DNA from: Gloeocapsa sp. PCC 7428
Lineage (GTDB): Bacteria; Cyanobacteriota; Cyanobacteriia; Cyanobacteriales; Chroococcidiopsidaceae
DNA: 64,000 nucleotides
Direction of reading: 5' to 3'
Assembly (NCBI RefSeq): GCF_000317555.1
Contig: NC_019745.1
Coordinates: 496,001 to 560,000 of the forward strand
Within the stretch, counting starts at the first letter, position 1. Each line of letters begins with the position of its first letter. This document shows, piece after piece, positions 27,981 to 36,782 of this stretch. The translations under genes and the position numbers were made by a program. Under the pieces are notes generated by a model that made no database searches, was not told where the DNA came from, and saw only the letters and a list, made by a program, of their open reading frames with translations.

Positions 27981-29144
27981 ATGACCCTAAACAAGCAAAT
28001 TGCGGACTGGCTAGAGTCGCGTTGGGTAACACCAGCTTATAGTGGTTGGGTTCTCATCGGCGTCACTAGCTGTTTTTTTGGTGCTGCCGTGAATACAATG
28101 GCAGGGTGGCTGTATGTTTTAAGCGGCTTGGGTTTTGCATTGTTAGGAATCGCCGCGATTTTACCTGCGCGATCGCTTCGCGGTATCAAAATCCGTCGTG
28201 CTGCAATTCAAGCCGTCAGCGCTGGCGAAGCATTAACGGTAGAAGTTGAAATCGCTAATGCGACAGCCCACCCTAAGAGTTTACTGCAAATCCAAGACTT
28301 ACTAGCTTTTGTTTTAGGTAAACCAGTCCAAGCACCGATTGAAGTCATTCCGCCGCATCAAAGTTACACCTGGGTATATCATCACCCCACACAACAGCGA
28401 GGTGTTTACCGCTGGCATACGATACAACTACGCACCGCTGCACCTGTAGGATTGTTTTGGTGTCGCCGTCAGCAAGAAATACCTGCTACAGCCGTTGTCT
28501 ATCCTACGGTTTTACCATTAACAACGTGTCCGATTATTGATAGCGTTGGTCAAGAGAATCATGCTAAGTCGTATAACCAACAACAGCGCGTGCGATCGGC
28601 GACTGAAGGATTAACGCGATCGCTGCGTCCTTATCGTACTGGAGATCCTTTGCGTTTAATTCATTGGCGCACGAGTGCTCGTTATGGCGAATTTCGTGTC
28701 AGAGAATTAGAATTAACTACTGAAGGACGCGAACTTGTGATTTGCTTAGACAGCGCTGAAATTTGGGAAGAAGATAGTTTTGAACAAGCAGTTATTGCTG
28801 CGGCATCTTTGTATTTTTACGCACAAAAGCAACAACTAAATGTCCAACTTTGGACTGCTGCAACAGGTTTAGTGCAAGGAAATCGAACTGTTTTACACGC
28901 TTTGGCTGCAACGCATTTTAATGAAGTGCAAGTAGCAAATTTACCTCAAAGTCGTCTTGTTTGGTTGAGTCAAAATGTGCTGAGTTTGCAAACAATTTCT
29001 CCTGATAGCTACTGGTTATTATGGGGAAATGATTCTGTTTCGCCATTAGAAGTGAATCGTGATTCTTTTGGTCTTTTGATAGATAAAGAGCAACCTTTGC
29101 AACCTCAATTACAGCAGGTTGTGCGAGTAGGGCAAAGTGTTTGA
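27981..29144 (+). CDS. DUF58 domain protein
   Basis: 387 residues with two N-terminal membrane helices (about 20-65), a beta-rich middle and the DUF58 signature SLRPYRTGDPLRLIHWRTSA with FRVRELE about two-thirds in. A vWA-like segment with ELVICLDSAEIWEE follows. DUF58 proteins are often encoded beside MoxR ATPases and transglutaminase-like proteins, but no such partner follows here. Function unresolved; inner-membrane location likely. Confidence 0.88.
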   Translation: MTLNKQIADWLESRWVTPAYSGWVLIGVTSCFFGAAVNTMAGWLYVLSGLGFALLGIAAILPARSLRGIKIRRAAIQAVSAGEALTVEVEIANATAHPKSLLQIQDLLAFVLGKPVQAPIEVIPPHQSYTWVYHHPTQQRGVYRWHTIQLRTAAPVGLFWCRRQQEIPATAVVYPTVLPLTTCPIIDSVGQENHAKSYNQQQRVRSATEGLTRSLRPYRTGDPLRLIHWRTSARYGEFRVRELELTTEGRELVICLDSAEIWEEDSFEQAVIAAASLYFYAQKQQLNVQLWTAATGLVQGNRTVLHALAATHFNEVQVANLPQSRLVWLSQNVLSLQTISPDSYWLLWGNDSVSPLEVNRDSFGLLIDKEQPLQPQLQQVVRVGQSV

Positions 29145-29219
29145 AAAGAACTACTCCAGACATAAAAGAGATAAAGAGAGAATATCGCAAATAATCTATG
29201 CTTGCTATCTGAAGAATTG

Positions 29220-29330
29220 ATGTATGCTTTACGCTACATTTGGTTGGGTATTGCTGTTAGCTCAATTGCAGTAGGTTCAACGGCTGAACAGCAAATCACT
29301 AATACTTTAAGCCCAGGCTTACTGATCTAG
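29220..29330 (+). CDS. possible 36-residue membrane peptide
   Basis: Small frame reading MYALRYIWLGIAVSSIAVGS then TAEQQITNTLSPGLLI. One hydrophobic helix with a possible cleavage site (STAEQ). No clear ribosome site. It could be a real small secreted peptide or chance. It lies alone between the DUF58 gene and ftrC. Confidence 0.25.
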   Translation: MYALRYIWLGIAVSSIAVGSTAEQQITNTLSPGLLI

Positions 29331-29397
29331 AACTCAGAATGATGTGTCTACCTACGTTAAAATGCAGAAAATAACTTGATTACAAACCTTTAAGATT

Positions 29398-29763
29398 ATG
29401 AAACCCACAGATAGCAGCAACTTATCAACGGATAAAAGTTTGGAAGCAATGTGGCAGTTTGCGCAAACTTATGCTAAGCGTACCGGAACTTACTTTTGTG
29501 CTGAACCTTCGGTGACTGCTGTCGTCATTGAAGGACTTGCAAAACATAAAGATGATTTAGGTTCTCCTTTGTGTCCTTGCCGTCATTATGAAGATAAACA
29601 CGCTGAAGCTGGTGCAGCATTTTGGAATTGTCCGTGTGTACCTATGCGCGAACGTAAAGAGTGCCATTGTATGCTGTTTCTTACCCCAGATAATGAGTTT
29701 GCTGGCGAACAGCAGGATATACCTTTAGATACGATTAAAGAAGTACGCTCTAGCATGGGATGA
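29398..29763 (+). CDS. ftrC: ferredoxin-thioredoxin reductase, catalytic (beta) subunit
   Basis: Carries the 4Fe-4S cluster and redox disulfide that pass electrons from ferredoxin to thioredoxin in light-dependent redox regulation. 121 residues with the diagnostic cysteines: CPC at 59/61, CPC at 78/80 and CHC at 89/91, in the contexts SPLCPCRHYED, FWNCPCVPMRERKE and CHCMLFL. The stop overlaps the next start (ATGA at 29760-29763), so translation is coupled to the DUF309 gene. The variable alpha subunit is not nearby. Confidence 0.97.
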   Translation: MKPTDSSNLSTDKSLEAMWQFAQTYAKRTGTYFCAEPSVTAVVIEGLAKHKDDLGSPLCPCRHYEDKHAEAGAAFWNCPCVPMRERKECHCMLFLTPDNEFAGEQQDIPLDTIKEVRSSMG

Positions 29764-30164
29764 ACGAATCAATACCAGATCAATTCTGGGAAGGTGTAGA
29801 GCAATTTAATACTCGACAGTTCTACACCTGTCACGATACGCTAGAAGCTCTGTGGATGGAAGCAACAGAGCCAGAGAAAACGTTTTATCAAGGGATATTA
29901 CAACTTGCTGTGGCGCTTTATCACTTGGGTAATGCTAATTGGCGGGGAGCAGTTATTTTACTCGGAGAAGGCATTCATAGATTACACCGCTACTCACCCA
30001 TTTTTAGTGGTATCGATGTTGAAGAACTGGTCGATACGAGTAGTCATCTATTAGCACAATTGCAACAAGCAGGACCTGAAAAAGTCGGTGATTGGATAGT
30101 AACTGAAGAATTTAACGCAAATTCAGACTTGCTGCCTATAATTACAACAGTGCAGCCAGAATAA
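29760..30164 (+). CDS. DUF309 domain protein
   Basis: 134 residues, helical. The family signature is FYTCHDTLEALWMEA, followed by KTFYQGILQLAVALYHL and NWRGAVILLGEGIHRL. The conserved His/Asp/Glu of the first helix suggests a metal or ligand site, but the function is unknown. Overlaps ftrC by four bases (ATGA), so probably co-expressed with it. Confidence 0.88.
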   Translation: MNESIPDQFWEGVEQFNTRQFYTCHDTLEALWMEATEPEKTFYQGILQLAVALYHLGNANWRGAVILLGEGIHRLHRYSPIFSGIDVEELVDTSSHLLAQLQQAGPEKVGDWIVTEEFNANSDLLPIITTVQPE

Positions 30165-30281
30165 ATGGGTGTTTGCATTGGAGATGCTTGAGGAGTTGAA
30201 ACTTAAGCATAGCAGTCATCGTCAGGTGAAATACAGTTCTGCGTTGCCAGGGTTCGTGCTTAATTTTCAGACAAACGTTAT

Positions 30282-30785
30282 ATGATGCCCCATTTCTTTT
30301 TGCCCTCGTCTTTTGTGCGTCGCTGCGGCTTGGCGATCGCAATTTTGCCCTTGACTTTGATGAGTGCGATCGCTTTAAATACTCCTTTACAACGTGCCCA
30401 AGGTCAAACCGCCGAACAAAATTCGTTGATCATCAATTCTGATGTTCAAGAAGCAAACTCGCAAACAGGAATTTTTACAGCACGCGGTAACGTGCAAATG
30501 AATTATCCTGCACGGCAAATTCAAGCAACTGCTGCCCAAGCACAATATTTTAGCCAAGAGCGAAGAATTGTTCTCAGTGGCGACGTGTATATTTTGCAGC
30601 AAGGTAACAGCATTCGCGGCGAAAATGTTACGTATATGATCGACGAAGGACGATTTATCGCAACACCAAAGGCAAATCAACAAGTGCAATCGATTTATAT
30701 TGTTTCTGAGCCGAATCCGAATCAACCTCCAGGAACACCACCTGTACCCGCAGTACCCCCCTTAGCACCCAGCCCAGGATCGTAG
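30282..30785 (+). CDS. lptA: LptA/OstA-like periplasmic LPS-transport protein
   Basis: 167 residues. Signal peptide (LAIAILPLTLMSAIALN) and one OstA/LptA beta-jellyroll domain (about 45-140: SLIINSDVQEANSQTGIFTA, GNVQMNYPARQIQATAAQAQ, RIVLSGDVYILQQGN). A Pro-rich tail (PPGTPPVPAVPPLAPSPG) follows. Forms the periplasmic bridge that shuttles lipopolysaccharide to the outer membrane. Followed by lptB (43 bp) and an LptF/G permease, which supports the call. Confidence 0.9.
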   Translation: MMPHFFLPSSFVRRCGLAIAILPLTLMSAIALNTPLQRAQGQTAEQNSLIINSDVQEANSQTGIFTARGNVQMNYPARQIQATAAQAQYFSQERRIVLSGDVYILQQGNSIRGENVTYMIDEGRFIATPKANQQVQSIYIVSEPNPNQPPGTPPVPAVPPLAPSPGS

Positions 30786-30827
30786 AATCCGTTAGTTTTT
30801 ACTTGTGGGTGTGTTAGCGGAGTCATC

Positions 30828-31559
30828 GTGAAAAAGATTGTCTTAGAAAATATCCACAAATCTTACGGTAAGCGCGTTATTGTCAATCGCGTCAGTATTT
30901 CTGTAGCGCAAGGTGAAGTTGTCGGGCTTCTTGGTCCGAATGGTGCGGGGAAAACAACAACATTTTACATCGCGACAGGTTTAGAAAAACCTAACGAAGG
31001 AACCGTGTGGCTAGACGATCGCAATATCACGGCACTACCTATGCACCAACGCGCGCGGTTAGGAATTGGCTATTTAGCGCAAGAACCAAGTATTTTCCGC
31101 AACCTCAGCGTTAAAGATAATCTGTTATTAGTTTTACAACAAACAAACGTCCCTCGACGCGAATGGCAACACCGCTTAAATGAACTGCTACGGGAATTTC
31201 GGCTAGAAAAAGTCGCAAATACCAAGGGAATTCAAGTTTCTGGGGGCGAACGCCGACGTACCGAATTAGCAAGGGCTTTAGCTGCTGGACGTCATGGACC
31301 AAATTTTTTATTCTTAGATGAACCATTTGCGGGTGTTGACCCGATCGCTGTCGCCGAAATTCAAGCTATGGTAAAAAAGTTACGCGATCGCCAAATAGGT
31401 ATCTTGATCACCGACCATAATGTACGCGAGACACTTGCAATCACCGATCGCGCCTATATTATGCGTGAAGGACAAATTCTCGCAGCAGGTAACACCGAGG
31501 AACTCTACAACGATCCTTTAGTACGGCAATACTATTTAGGTGACAAATTTCAGATTTAG
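30828..31559 (+). CDS. lptB: LPS export ABC transporter ATP-binding protein LptB
   Basis: 243 residues. Walker A GPNGAGKTTT near 37-46, signature SGGERRRTELARALA, Walker B LFLDEPFAGVDP and H-loop ITDHNVRETL. The GVDP/NVRETL context is specific to LptB among ABC ATPases. Drives extraction of LPS from the inner membrane together with LptF/LptG. The start is GTG at 30828. It lies in the lptA-lptB-lptF/G run. Confidence 0.95.
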   Translation: MKKIVLENIHKSYGKRVIVNRVSISVAQGEVVGLLGPNGAGKTTTFYIATGLEKPNEGTVWLDDRNITALPMHQRARLGIGYLAQEPSIFRNLSVKDNLLLVLQQTNVPRREWQHRLNELLREFRLEKVANTKGIQVSGGERRRTELARALAAGRHGPNFLFLDEPFAGVDPIAVAEIQAMVKKLRDRQIGILITDHNVRETLAITDRAYIMREGQILAAGNTEELYNDPLVRQYYLGDKFQI

Positions 31560-31633
31560 TGGCTAGTGGCTAGAATAACTGTTTTACATAATCATGCCGA
31601 TTACCCATTACCTATCACCCATTACTCAGCATA

Positions 31634-32806
31634 ATGACAATCGCTAGTCACAAATCTGCTAAGTTTCCATCGCTGATGCCTTTTTCAGTCATGGATCGCT
31701 ATATTGCGATGGAACTACTACCACCGTTTTTGTTTGGTGTGGGTGCTTTTTCCTCGGTAGGAGTTGCGATCGGCACTGTATTCGATTTAGTGCGGCGAGT
31801 TGTCGAATCGGGACTACCGTTAGAAATTGCTTTGCAGGTATTTCTCTTGCAATTTCCCGCGTTTGTGGTGTTGGCTTTCCCCATGTCTACGTTGTTGGCT
31901 GTATTGATGACCTACAGTCGCTTTTCTAGTGATAGCGAGTTGATTGCCCTCCGTGGTTGTGGTATCAGTGTCTATCGTATCGCTTTGCCTGCAATTGTTC
32001 TCAGCCTTGTTGTCACCGGAATCACGTTTTTATTTAACGAGCAGATTGTACCAGCATCAAATTATCAAGCGACTCTTACGTTAAATCAAGCGCTCAAGCG
32101 CGAAACGCCAACGTTTCAAGAAGAAAATATTATTTATCCTGAATATCAAGAAGTTAAACAAGCCGATGGCAACAGCAGGCGGATTTTGTCACGGTTATTT
32201 TATGCCGATCGCTTTGACGGTCAAACAATGTCAGGATTAACAATTATCGATCGCTCGAAAGAAGGTTTAAACCAAATTGTCATGGCAGATTCTGCGGCAT
32301 GGAACCCGCAACAAAACGTTTGGGATTTCTTTAATGGTACGATTTATCTTGTTTCTGCGGATAGTTCTTATCGCAACATTGTTAGGTTTGAACACCAACA
32401 ATTACAGTTACCGCGCGCGCCTTTAGATGTTGCTAGCAGAGGGCGAGACTATGATGAAATGAATATTGCTGAAGCGCGCGATCGCTTAGAAAAAATTCGC
32501 TATAGCGGTGACGAACAAAAAATCCGCAAACTAAGAGTCCGCATTCAAGAAAAAATTTCGTTTCCGTTCGTTTGTGTTGTTTTTGGTTTAGTAGCTGCTG
32601 CTTTAGGAACTAAACCACAACGCCGCGCGGGAAAAGCAACAAGCTTTGGTGTGAGTGTAGTCATTATTTTTACGTATTATTTGTTTAGCTTTATTTGTAG
32701 TGCTTTAGGAGTAGCAGGGATTCTGACTCCTGTTACATCAGCTTGGCTACCAAATGTTTTTGGGTTGACTGCGGGTGGATTGTTGTTAGTTCGCGCTGCG
32801 CGGTAG
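31634..32806 (+). CDS. LptF/LptG family permease
   Basis: 390 residues of the YjgP/YjgQ fold: three membrane helices at the N-terminus (SVMDRYIAMELLPPFLFGVG..., QFPAFVVLAFPMSTLLAVLM), a periplasmic beta-jellyroll (about 140-270), and three helices at the C-terminus after the coupling segment KLRVRIQEKISFPFVCVVF. Cyanobacteria usually have one such gene serving both LptF and LptG roles. Downstream of lptB by 74 bp, with the same orientation. Confidence 0.92.
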   Translation: MTIASHKSAKFPSLMPFSVMDRYIAMELLPPFLFGVGAFSSVGVAIGTVFDLVRRVVESGLPLEIALQVFLLQFPAFVVLAFPMSTLLAVLMTYSRFSSDSELIALRGCGISVYRIALPAIVLSLVVTGITFLFNEQIVPASNYQATLTLNQALKRETPTFQEENIIYPEYQEVKQADGNSRRILSRLFYADRFDGQTMSGLTIIDRSKEGLNQIVMADSAAWNPQQNVWDFFNGTIYLVSADSSYRNIVRFEHQQLQLPRAPLDVASRGRDYDEMNIAEARDRLEKIRYSGDEQKIRKLRVRIQEKISFPFVCVVFGLVAAALGTKPQRRAGKATSFGVSVVIIFTYYLFSFICSALGVAGILTPVTSAWLPNVFGLTAGGLLLVRAAR

Positions 32807-32812
32807 AAAAAA

Positions 32813-32943
32813 ATTAGACTTCCTCATGAATCGCACTCTTCCTTCGACTCCCTTCGGGGCTAGCCAAATGAAGTGAGCCTGCGTACACTTTATTCAGTCC
32901 ACCTCCGTGGATTTTGATCTAGCAGCGAATAAATTCGCGATTC
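32813..32943. repeat. second, right-truncated copy of the MITE-like element
   Basis: Begins ATTAGACTTCCTCATGAATC and matches the element at 12060-12232 through CTTCGACTCCCTTCGGGGCT, the GTACACT motif, CCGTGGATTTTGAT and AGCGAATAAATTCGCGATTC. It lacks the right terminal inverted repeat and stops a few bases before the end of the ABC transporter gene. Sits between two convergent genes. Confidence 0.6.
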
Positions 32944-32946
32944 TTT

Positions 32947-34689
32947 TTAAGCGGCAATTCGCCATCCTTGAGCGTACTGTTGTGCATTCCATAGTGCAGC
33001 ATAACGCCCTTGTTGTGATAAGAGTTCTGGATGAGGACCTCGCTCCACAATATGCCCGTCTTCTAGGACTAAAATCGAATCGGCACTAACAACGGTAGAT
33101 AAACGATGCGCAATGACAATCACGGTTTTATCGGCAACAAGTTGATCGATTGCTCGTTGTACAGCGACTTCACTTTCGGTATCTAAAGCTGATGTAGGTT
33201 CATCTAACAAAACAATTGGCGCATCTTTGAGAATCGCACGCGCAATTGAAATGCGTTGACGTTCTCCACCGGATAGCGTACCGCCAATTTCACCAACCGA
33301 AGTATCGTAACCTTTGGGTAAGCGGCTAATAAACTCGTGACAATTTGCAGCGCGTGCAGCGATTTCAACTTCAACATCTGTCGCGTCAGGTTTAGCCATG
33401 CGGATGTTGTTGCGAATCGTGTCATCAAATAAATAGACATCTTGAAACACCGCAGAAATATAGCGCATGAGTTGACTTGGTTCTACTTGGCGCACGTCTA
33501 CCCCACCGATGCGAATACTACCTTTTTGCACATCGGCAAAGCGGCTAATTAGACGAGTAATTGTCGTTTTACCGCTACCGGACGATCCTACTAAAGCTGT
33601 CAACGTGCGTTCTGGCAAGTGAAATGATACGTCTTGCAGCGTCCATTCGGATTGATCCGCGTAGCGAAATGAAACTTGTTCAAAAGTAATGTCAAAAGAA
33701 GTGAGTTGCGCGGGTGGTGTTTGTACAGGAAGAGGAGGAATGCTCATCAAGGCTTCGATCTTCTCTAATCCAATTTCCATTAAGTCGAAGACGCTTGCAA
33801 GTCCTGTAAGTTGAGCAAGTGGTTCGCTAAAGCGCATGGCGATCGCCACCAGCGCAAACAACACCGGAATCGAAAGGCTTCCTTGCAGAACAAATAATGT
33901 TCCTAAGCTGATAACGGTAAAAATACCAACTTCAACGACAGTTGCCATAGCGATCAGCGGTAAATTGACTAATCGCTGTCCTCTCGATTGCACATCACGT
34001 TGACGAACGAGTGCGGCTTGCAGACGTTGCGATCGCTCTCCTACCTGTTTTGTTGCTCGCAGTACAGGTAAACCTTGGGTATATTCCACCACTCGTGAAG
34101 CCGTATTAGCATCAGCGTCTGTTATTTCACGCAATAAATTTTTGACAAGCGATCGCATTTGGCGGTAAATTGGCACAGCTAAGGGAAATGTGACTAATAA
34201 TGCCAGCGCTAATCGCCAATCGACAAACAGCGTCACTATCACCACAACAAATGGCACAACTAACGTTTGAATAATCAGTGTCGCCAAACTGCCAATCCAC
34301 AACACAATCTCACTCACATTACCGCTCAGCACAACATTGAGATCGCCCGACTGTCGTTGATTGAGTTCTTCTAAAGGTATCCGTCGCAGTTGTTCTGCTA
34401 GTCGTAATCGTGTTTCATGGGCAACATCAGTAGATGTTATCCAAGCAAAGTCTAGTTCTCGCCAGCGGAGCAATCCTTCAACGATGACTAAAAATCCGAA
34501 TAAAGCTAAGAGTGTCCAAACTCGTTGAATATCAATCGGTTGATTCATCAATGCTGATAGTAAGGGAAAGAAAAGAGCAAAGATGACTCCTTGGATGATA
34601 GAGGCAATAACAGAAAGTAGCAGTGCAGATTGCAACTGCGACTTATACGATCCGGCAACGTCCATCATCCGACGATAGGTATTAAGCAT
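32947..34689 (-). CDS. exporter-fold ABC transporter (permease-ATPase fusion), YbtP/IrtA-like siderophore uptake candidate
   Basis: 580 residues: six-helix transmembrane domain (about 15-305) fused to a nucleotide-binding domain with Walker A VGSSGSGKTT, signature LSGGERQRISIARAIL, Walker B IVLLDEPTSALD and H-loop VIVIAHRLST. Last gene of a Fur-box-fronted operon that also contains a second half-transporter (36783), a siderophore-binding protein and an AraC regulator in divergent orientation. That context matches the YbtP-YbtQ and IrtA-IrtB pairs, which have an exporter fold but import ferric siderophores. Export of a siderophore is the alternative. Starts 4 bp after the binding-protein gene. 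Confidence 0.88.
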   Translation of the reverse strand: MLNTYRRMMDVAGSYKSQLQSALLLSVIASIIQGVIFALFFPLLSALMNQPIDIQRVWTLLALFGFLVIVEGLLRWRELDFAWITSTDVAHETRLRLAEQLRRIPLEELNQRQSGDLNVVLSGNVSEIVLWIGSLATLIIQTLVVPFVVVIVTLFVDWRLALALLVTFPLAVPIYRQMRSLVKNLLREITDADANTASRVVEYTQGLPVLRATKQVGERSQRLQAALVRQRDVQSRGQRLVNLPLIAMATVVEVGIFTVISLGTLFVLQGSLSIPVLFALVAIAMRFSEPLAQLTGLASVFDLMEIGLEKIEALMSIPPLPVQTPPAQLTSFDITFEQVSFRYADQSEWTLQDVSFHLPERTLTALVGSSGSGKTTITRLISRFADVQKGSIRIGGVDVRQVEPSQLMRYISAVFQDVYLFDDTIRNNIRMAKPDATDVEVEIAARAANCHEFISRLPKGYDTSVGEIGGTLSGGERQRISIARAILKDAPIVLLDEPTSALDTESEVAVQRAIDQLVADKTVIVIAHRLSTVVSADSILVLEDGHIVERGPHPELLSQQGRYAALWNAQQYAQGWRIAA

Positions 34690-34693
34690 GGCT

Positions 34694-35566
34694 TTATCTT
34701 AAATTTGGATAAATTTTGGGTAACAGTTGATCGAGGATCAGGCGCAGCATTCGAGTACCTGTACCACTGTGCCAATACTGATCGACTTCGTAGACTTGGT
34801 GGTTTTGTACTGCTTGCAGTTGTTGCCACAACGCATGATTTGTTAGCTGTTGCGAAAGTGGAACCTTGGAAGGTGAATAAGTTTGCACAAAGATAATATC
34901 GGGGTTGACTGCTAAGATGTCCCGCAGCGAGAACGTCATTAACCCTGGTTCTCCACGATGGTTTTGTGGTTGATGCCACGGGTAATGCGTGAGTTGTTGC
35001 AAAATGCTACCAAGTGTGCATCGATCTGTCTCAACTAGGAATTTACCCATCCAACGATTTAGACTCGAACCGCCCATCATCAATACTGTTTTGCGAGGTG
35101 TCGTGATGGAATTACGATAGATGTCGAGACACTGTTCAAACTGGGCGATCGCAATTTCTGCGGCATCAGTGCGATCGCATAAATCCCCTACATCTCGCAA
35201 TCGTTGCAGCGTAACTTCATAGCCTGTTTTATTCATCAAATACACAGGTGCAATGTTATTCAACCAAGGTTTATAAAATCGATGCGGAAACGCCCATCCG
35301 AGAATTAAATCTGGTTGTAGTGCTTTGATGCGATTGATTTGGGGAAACATCCACGAACCGACTGATGCAATCTGCTGCGCCTGATCGCCGTAAAATTCAG
35401 GTCGATTTGCGATTCCTTTAGTTAGATAGCCTACAGGCTGTAACCCTAATTCAAATAAAATATCTAAACCTGTTGCTGTTAAACTCACAACCCGCTTGGC
35501 AGGTTTTAACAGAGTGAGCAATGTTCCTGTATCATCAATAACCTGTGAATTACTGGATTGTTGCAT
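34694..35566 (-). CDS. FecB/FhuD-type iron-siderophore binding protein lacking a signal peptide
   Basis: 290 residues with the class III binding-protein pattern: AKRVVSLTATGLDILFELGL, VGSWMFPQINRIKALQPDLI, ILAVNPDIIFVQTYSP, LWQQLQAVQNHQVYEVDQYW. The N-terminus MQQSSNSQVIDDTGTLLTLL has no signal peptide or lipobox, and an in-frame stop five codons upstream of the ATG rules out a longer start. It may be cytoplasmic or piggy-back on another export route. Its first codons overlap the end of the gene upstream (35550), so translation is probably coupled. Confidence 0.85.
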   Translation of the reverse strand: MQQSSNSQVIDDTGTLLTLLKPAKRVVSLTATGLDILFELGLQPVGYLTKGIANRPEFYGDQAQQIASVGSWMFPQINRIKALQPDLILGWAFPHRFYKPWLNNIAPVYLMNKTGYEVTLQRLRDVGDLCDRTDAAEIAIAQFEQCLDIYRNSITTPRKTVLMMGGSSLNRWMGKFLVETDRCTLGSILQQLTHYPWHQPQNHRGEPGLMTFSLRDILAVNPDIIFVQTYSPSKVPLSQQLTNHALWQQLQAVQNHQVYEVDQYWHSGTGTRMLRLILDQLLPKIYPNLR

Positions 35567-35948
35567 AACTACTTTGTTGTTCTAACCACGCGATCGCTTC
35601 TTCAACTGACACAAAGACATCGCAAGGACATCCCATCATTTTGGTTCCGATGAGTTTTGTCATTGGTTTATAAAGGGCAAACACTGTTGATGTTGTCACG
35701 GTTGCATACCCAAAACAAAATTTGGTCAGTTGCGGTTTGTTGTGCTTAATCCATTTACCAATTGTTGAATTGACGCCTTTTTCTCGATTTTTACTATTGT
35801 CTTCATGGGCGATCGCAAGAATTGCAAAGGGTTCTTTCTGGGTAATAAGTTGTTCTAACTTGGAGATGTATTGGTTGGCGTCGTCCATTGTCATGCGACC
35901 TTCGTAGGTAAAGGTAATGATGGGAATTTTTTCGGTGATGGTTAACAT
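35550..35948 (-). CDS. SpoIIAA-like (STAS-related) small protein in siderophore operon
   Basis: I place the start at ATG 35948 (MLTITEKIPIITFTYEGRMT), giving 132 residues. The upstream extension is low-quality sequence containing an AACCGCAGAGACGCAGAG repeat. Alternating strand-helix pattern, with DDANQYISKLEQLITQKEPF, IGKWIKHNKPQLTKFCFGYA and CDVFVSVEEAIAWLEQQ, resembles the SpoIIAA/STAS-like fold. No enzymatic motif. Similar small proteins accompany iron-uptake genes in other cyanobacteria as far as I recall. Role unknown. Confidence 0.68.
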   Translation of the reverse strand: MLTITEKIPIITFTYEGRMTMDDANQYISKLEQLITQKEPFAILAIAHEDNSKNREKGVNSTIGKWIKHNKPQLTKFCFGYATVTTSTVFALYKPMTKLIGTKMMGCPCDVFVSVEEAIAWLEQQSSYATIQ

Positions 35949-36112
35949 AGGGGAAAATGATTTGAGTGAAGATTTTTTAACGAACCGCAGAGACGCAGAG
36001 AACACAGAGATAAGAGTTGGAGAGGGATTTTCAAGTATGTGGGCGTAACTAAATATCACACACAATATCTGTCGGGTAATAGGGAATAGACGGTAAGAGA
36101 TATTCTGCTTGA

Positions 36113-36167
36113 CCAATTACCAATTACCAATTACCAGTTACCGATTACCAATTACCAGTTACCAACC
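36113..36167. repeat. tandem heptamer array (AATTACC-type STRR)
   Basis: About eight head-to-tail heptamers of the form AATTACC, AGTTACC or GATTACC. This is the short-tandem-repeat class known from cyanobacteria. Scattered shorter runs of the same words occur at about 31597-31632, 38740-38790, 54435-54470 and 62625-62680, all in spacers. It lies between the methyltransferase-like gene and the SpoIIAA-like gene. Confidence 0.8.
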
Positions 36168-36185
36168 TTTATGAAGTTCAAACGC

Positions 36186-36770
36186 CTAAAAGAGATAGGG
36201 TATTAATCGCTTGGTTTTGTGCATATATTCTTGATACTGAGCGCCGAATTGATCGAGCATCATTTGTTCTTCGTTGCGAACTCGGACGATGTATAAAATG
36301 CCAAAGCCGATGATTCCTGATAATCCTGCAATCCAGTTGGGTAATAATAGTGCTTGAGCAATGCTCCACAGCCAAACTGACGCATACATCGGATGGCGAA
36401 TTTTTTGATAAATACCGCTGACGATCAGTGTGTGTGCTTCGCGTATTTGTAAGGTTGGCGACCAGTTTTTACCTAAGTCGTGATGCGATCGCCAAAATAG
36501 CCACATTGCGATCGCAAATGTCACAACGCCCAAGCCATTAGCCCAAATTGATAGGTGATAGTTAGCAATATCAAGCCAGGGAGTAAAAACGTATACGAGT
36601 GGCAAAGCAACCATCCCTAAAAACACCAAAAACAGCAATCCGTTTTCTTGAGGAGTTTTGCGATTATCGATGATGGTGTTTTGTTGAGTTTCGCGCTGGT
36701 AAGGAATGCGGATAATTGTACTTGCCGCTAGCCCAATCAGGAAGGCGATTTTGAGGATTTGCGTGTCCAT
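36186..36770 (-). CDS. isoprenylcysteine carboxyl methyltransferase-like membrane protein
   Basis: 194 residues with about five membrane helices. The C-terminal half carries the ICMT/PEMT SAM-binding pattern GIYQKIRHPMYASVWLWS and RVRNEEQMMLDQFGAQYQEY, with His in RHP and Glu in NEE. Such enzymes methylate small or lipidic substrates at the membrane; this one has no known substrate. It begins 12 bp after the ABC transporter gene upstream, so it belongs to the iron-regulated operon and might modify a siderophore or lipid. That role is inference. Confidence 0.85.
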   Translation of the reverse strand: MDTQILKIAFLIGLAASTIIRIPYQRETQQNTIIDNRKTPQENGLLFLVFLGMVALPLVYVFTPWLDIANYHLSIWANGLGVVTFAIAMWLFWRSHHDLGKNWSPTLQIREAHTLIVSGIYQKIRHPMYASVWLWSIAQALLLPNWIAGLSGIIGFGILYIVRVRNEEQMMLDQFGAQYQEYMHKTKRLIPYLF

Positions 36771-36782
36771 ATTTTTACCTCA

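Noticed and set aside
35949-36116. 56-residue extension of the SpoIIAA-like protein
   Set aside because: Passes through a dispersed CGCAGAGACGCAGAG repeat and has no protein character; ATG 35948 starts the conserved-looking domain.
36113-36167. Possible CRISPR array
   Set aside because: The heptamers are head to tail with no spacers; it is a short tandem repeat. No cas genes are present.
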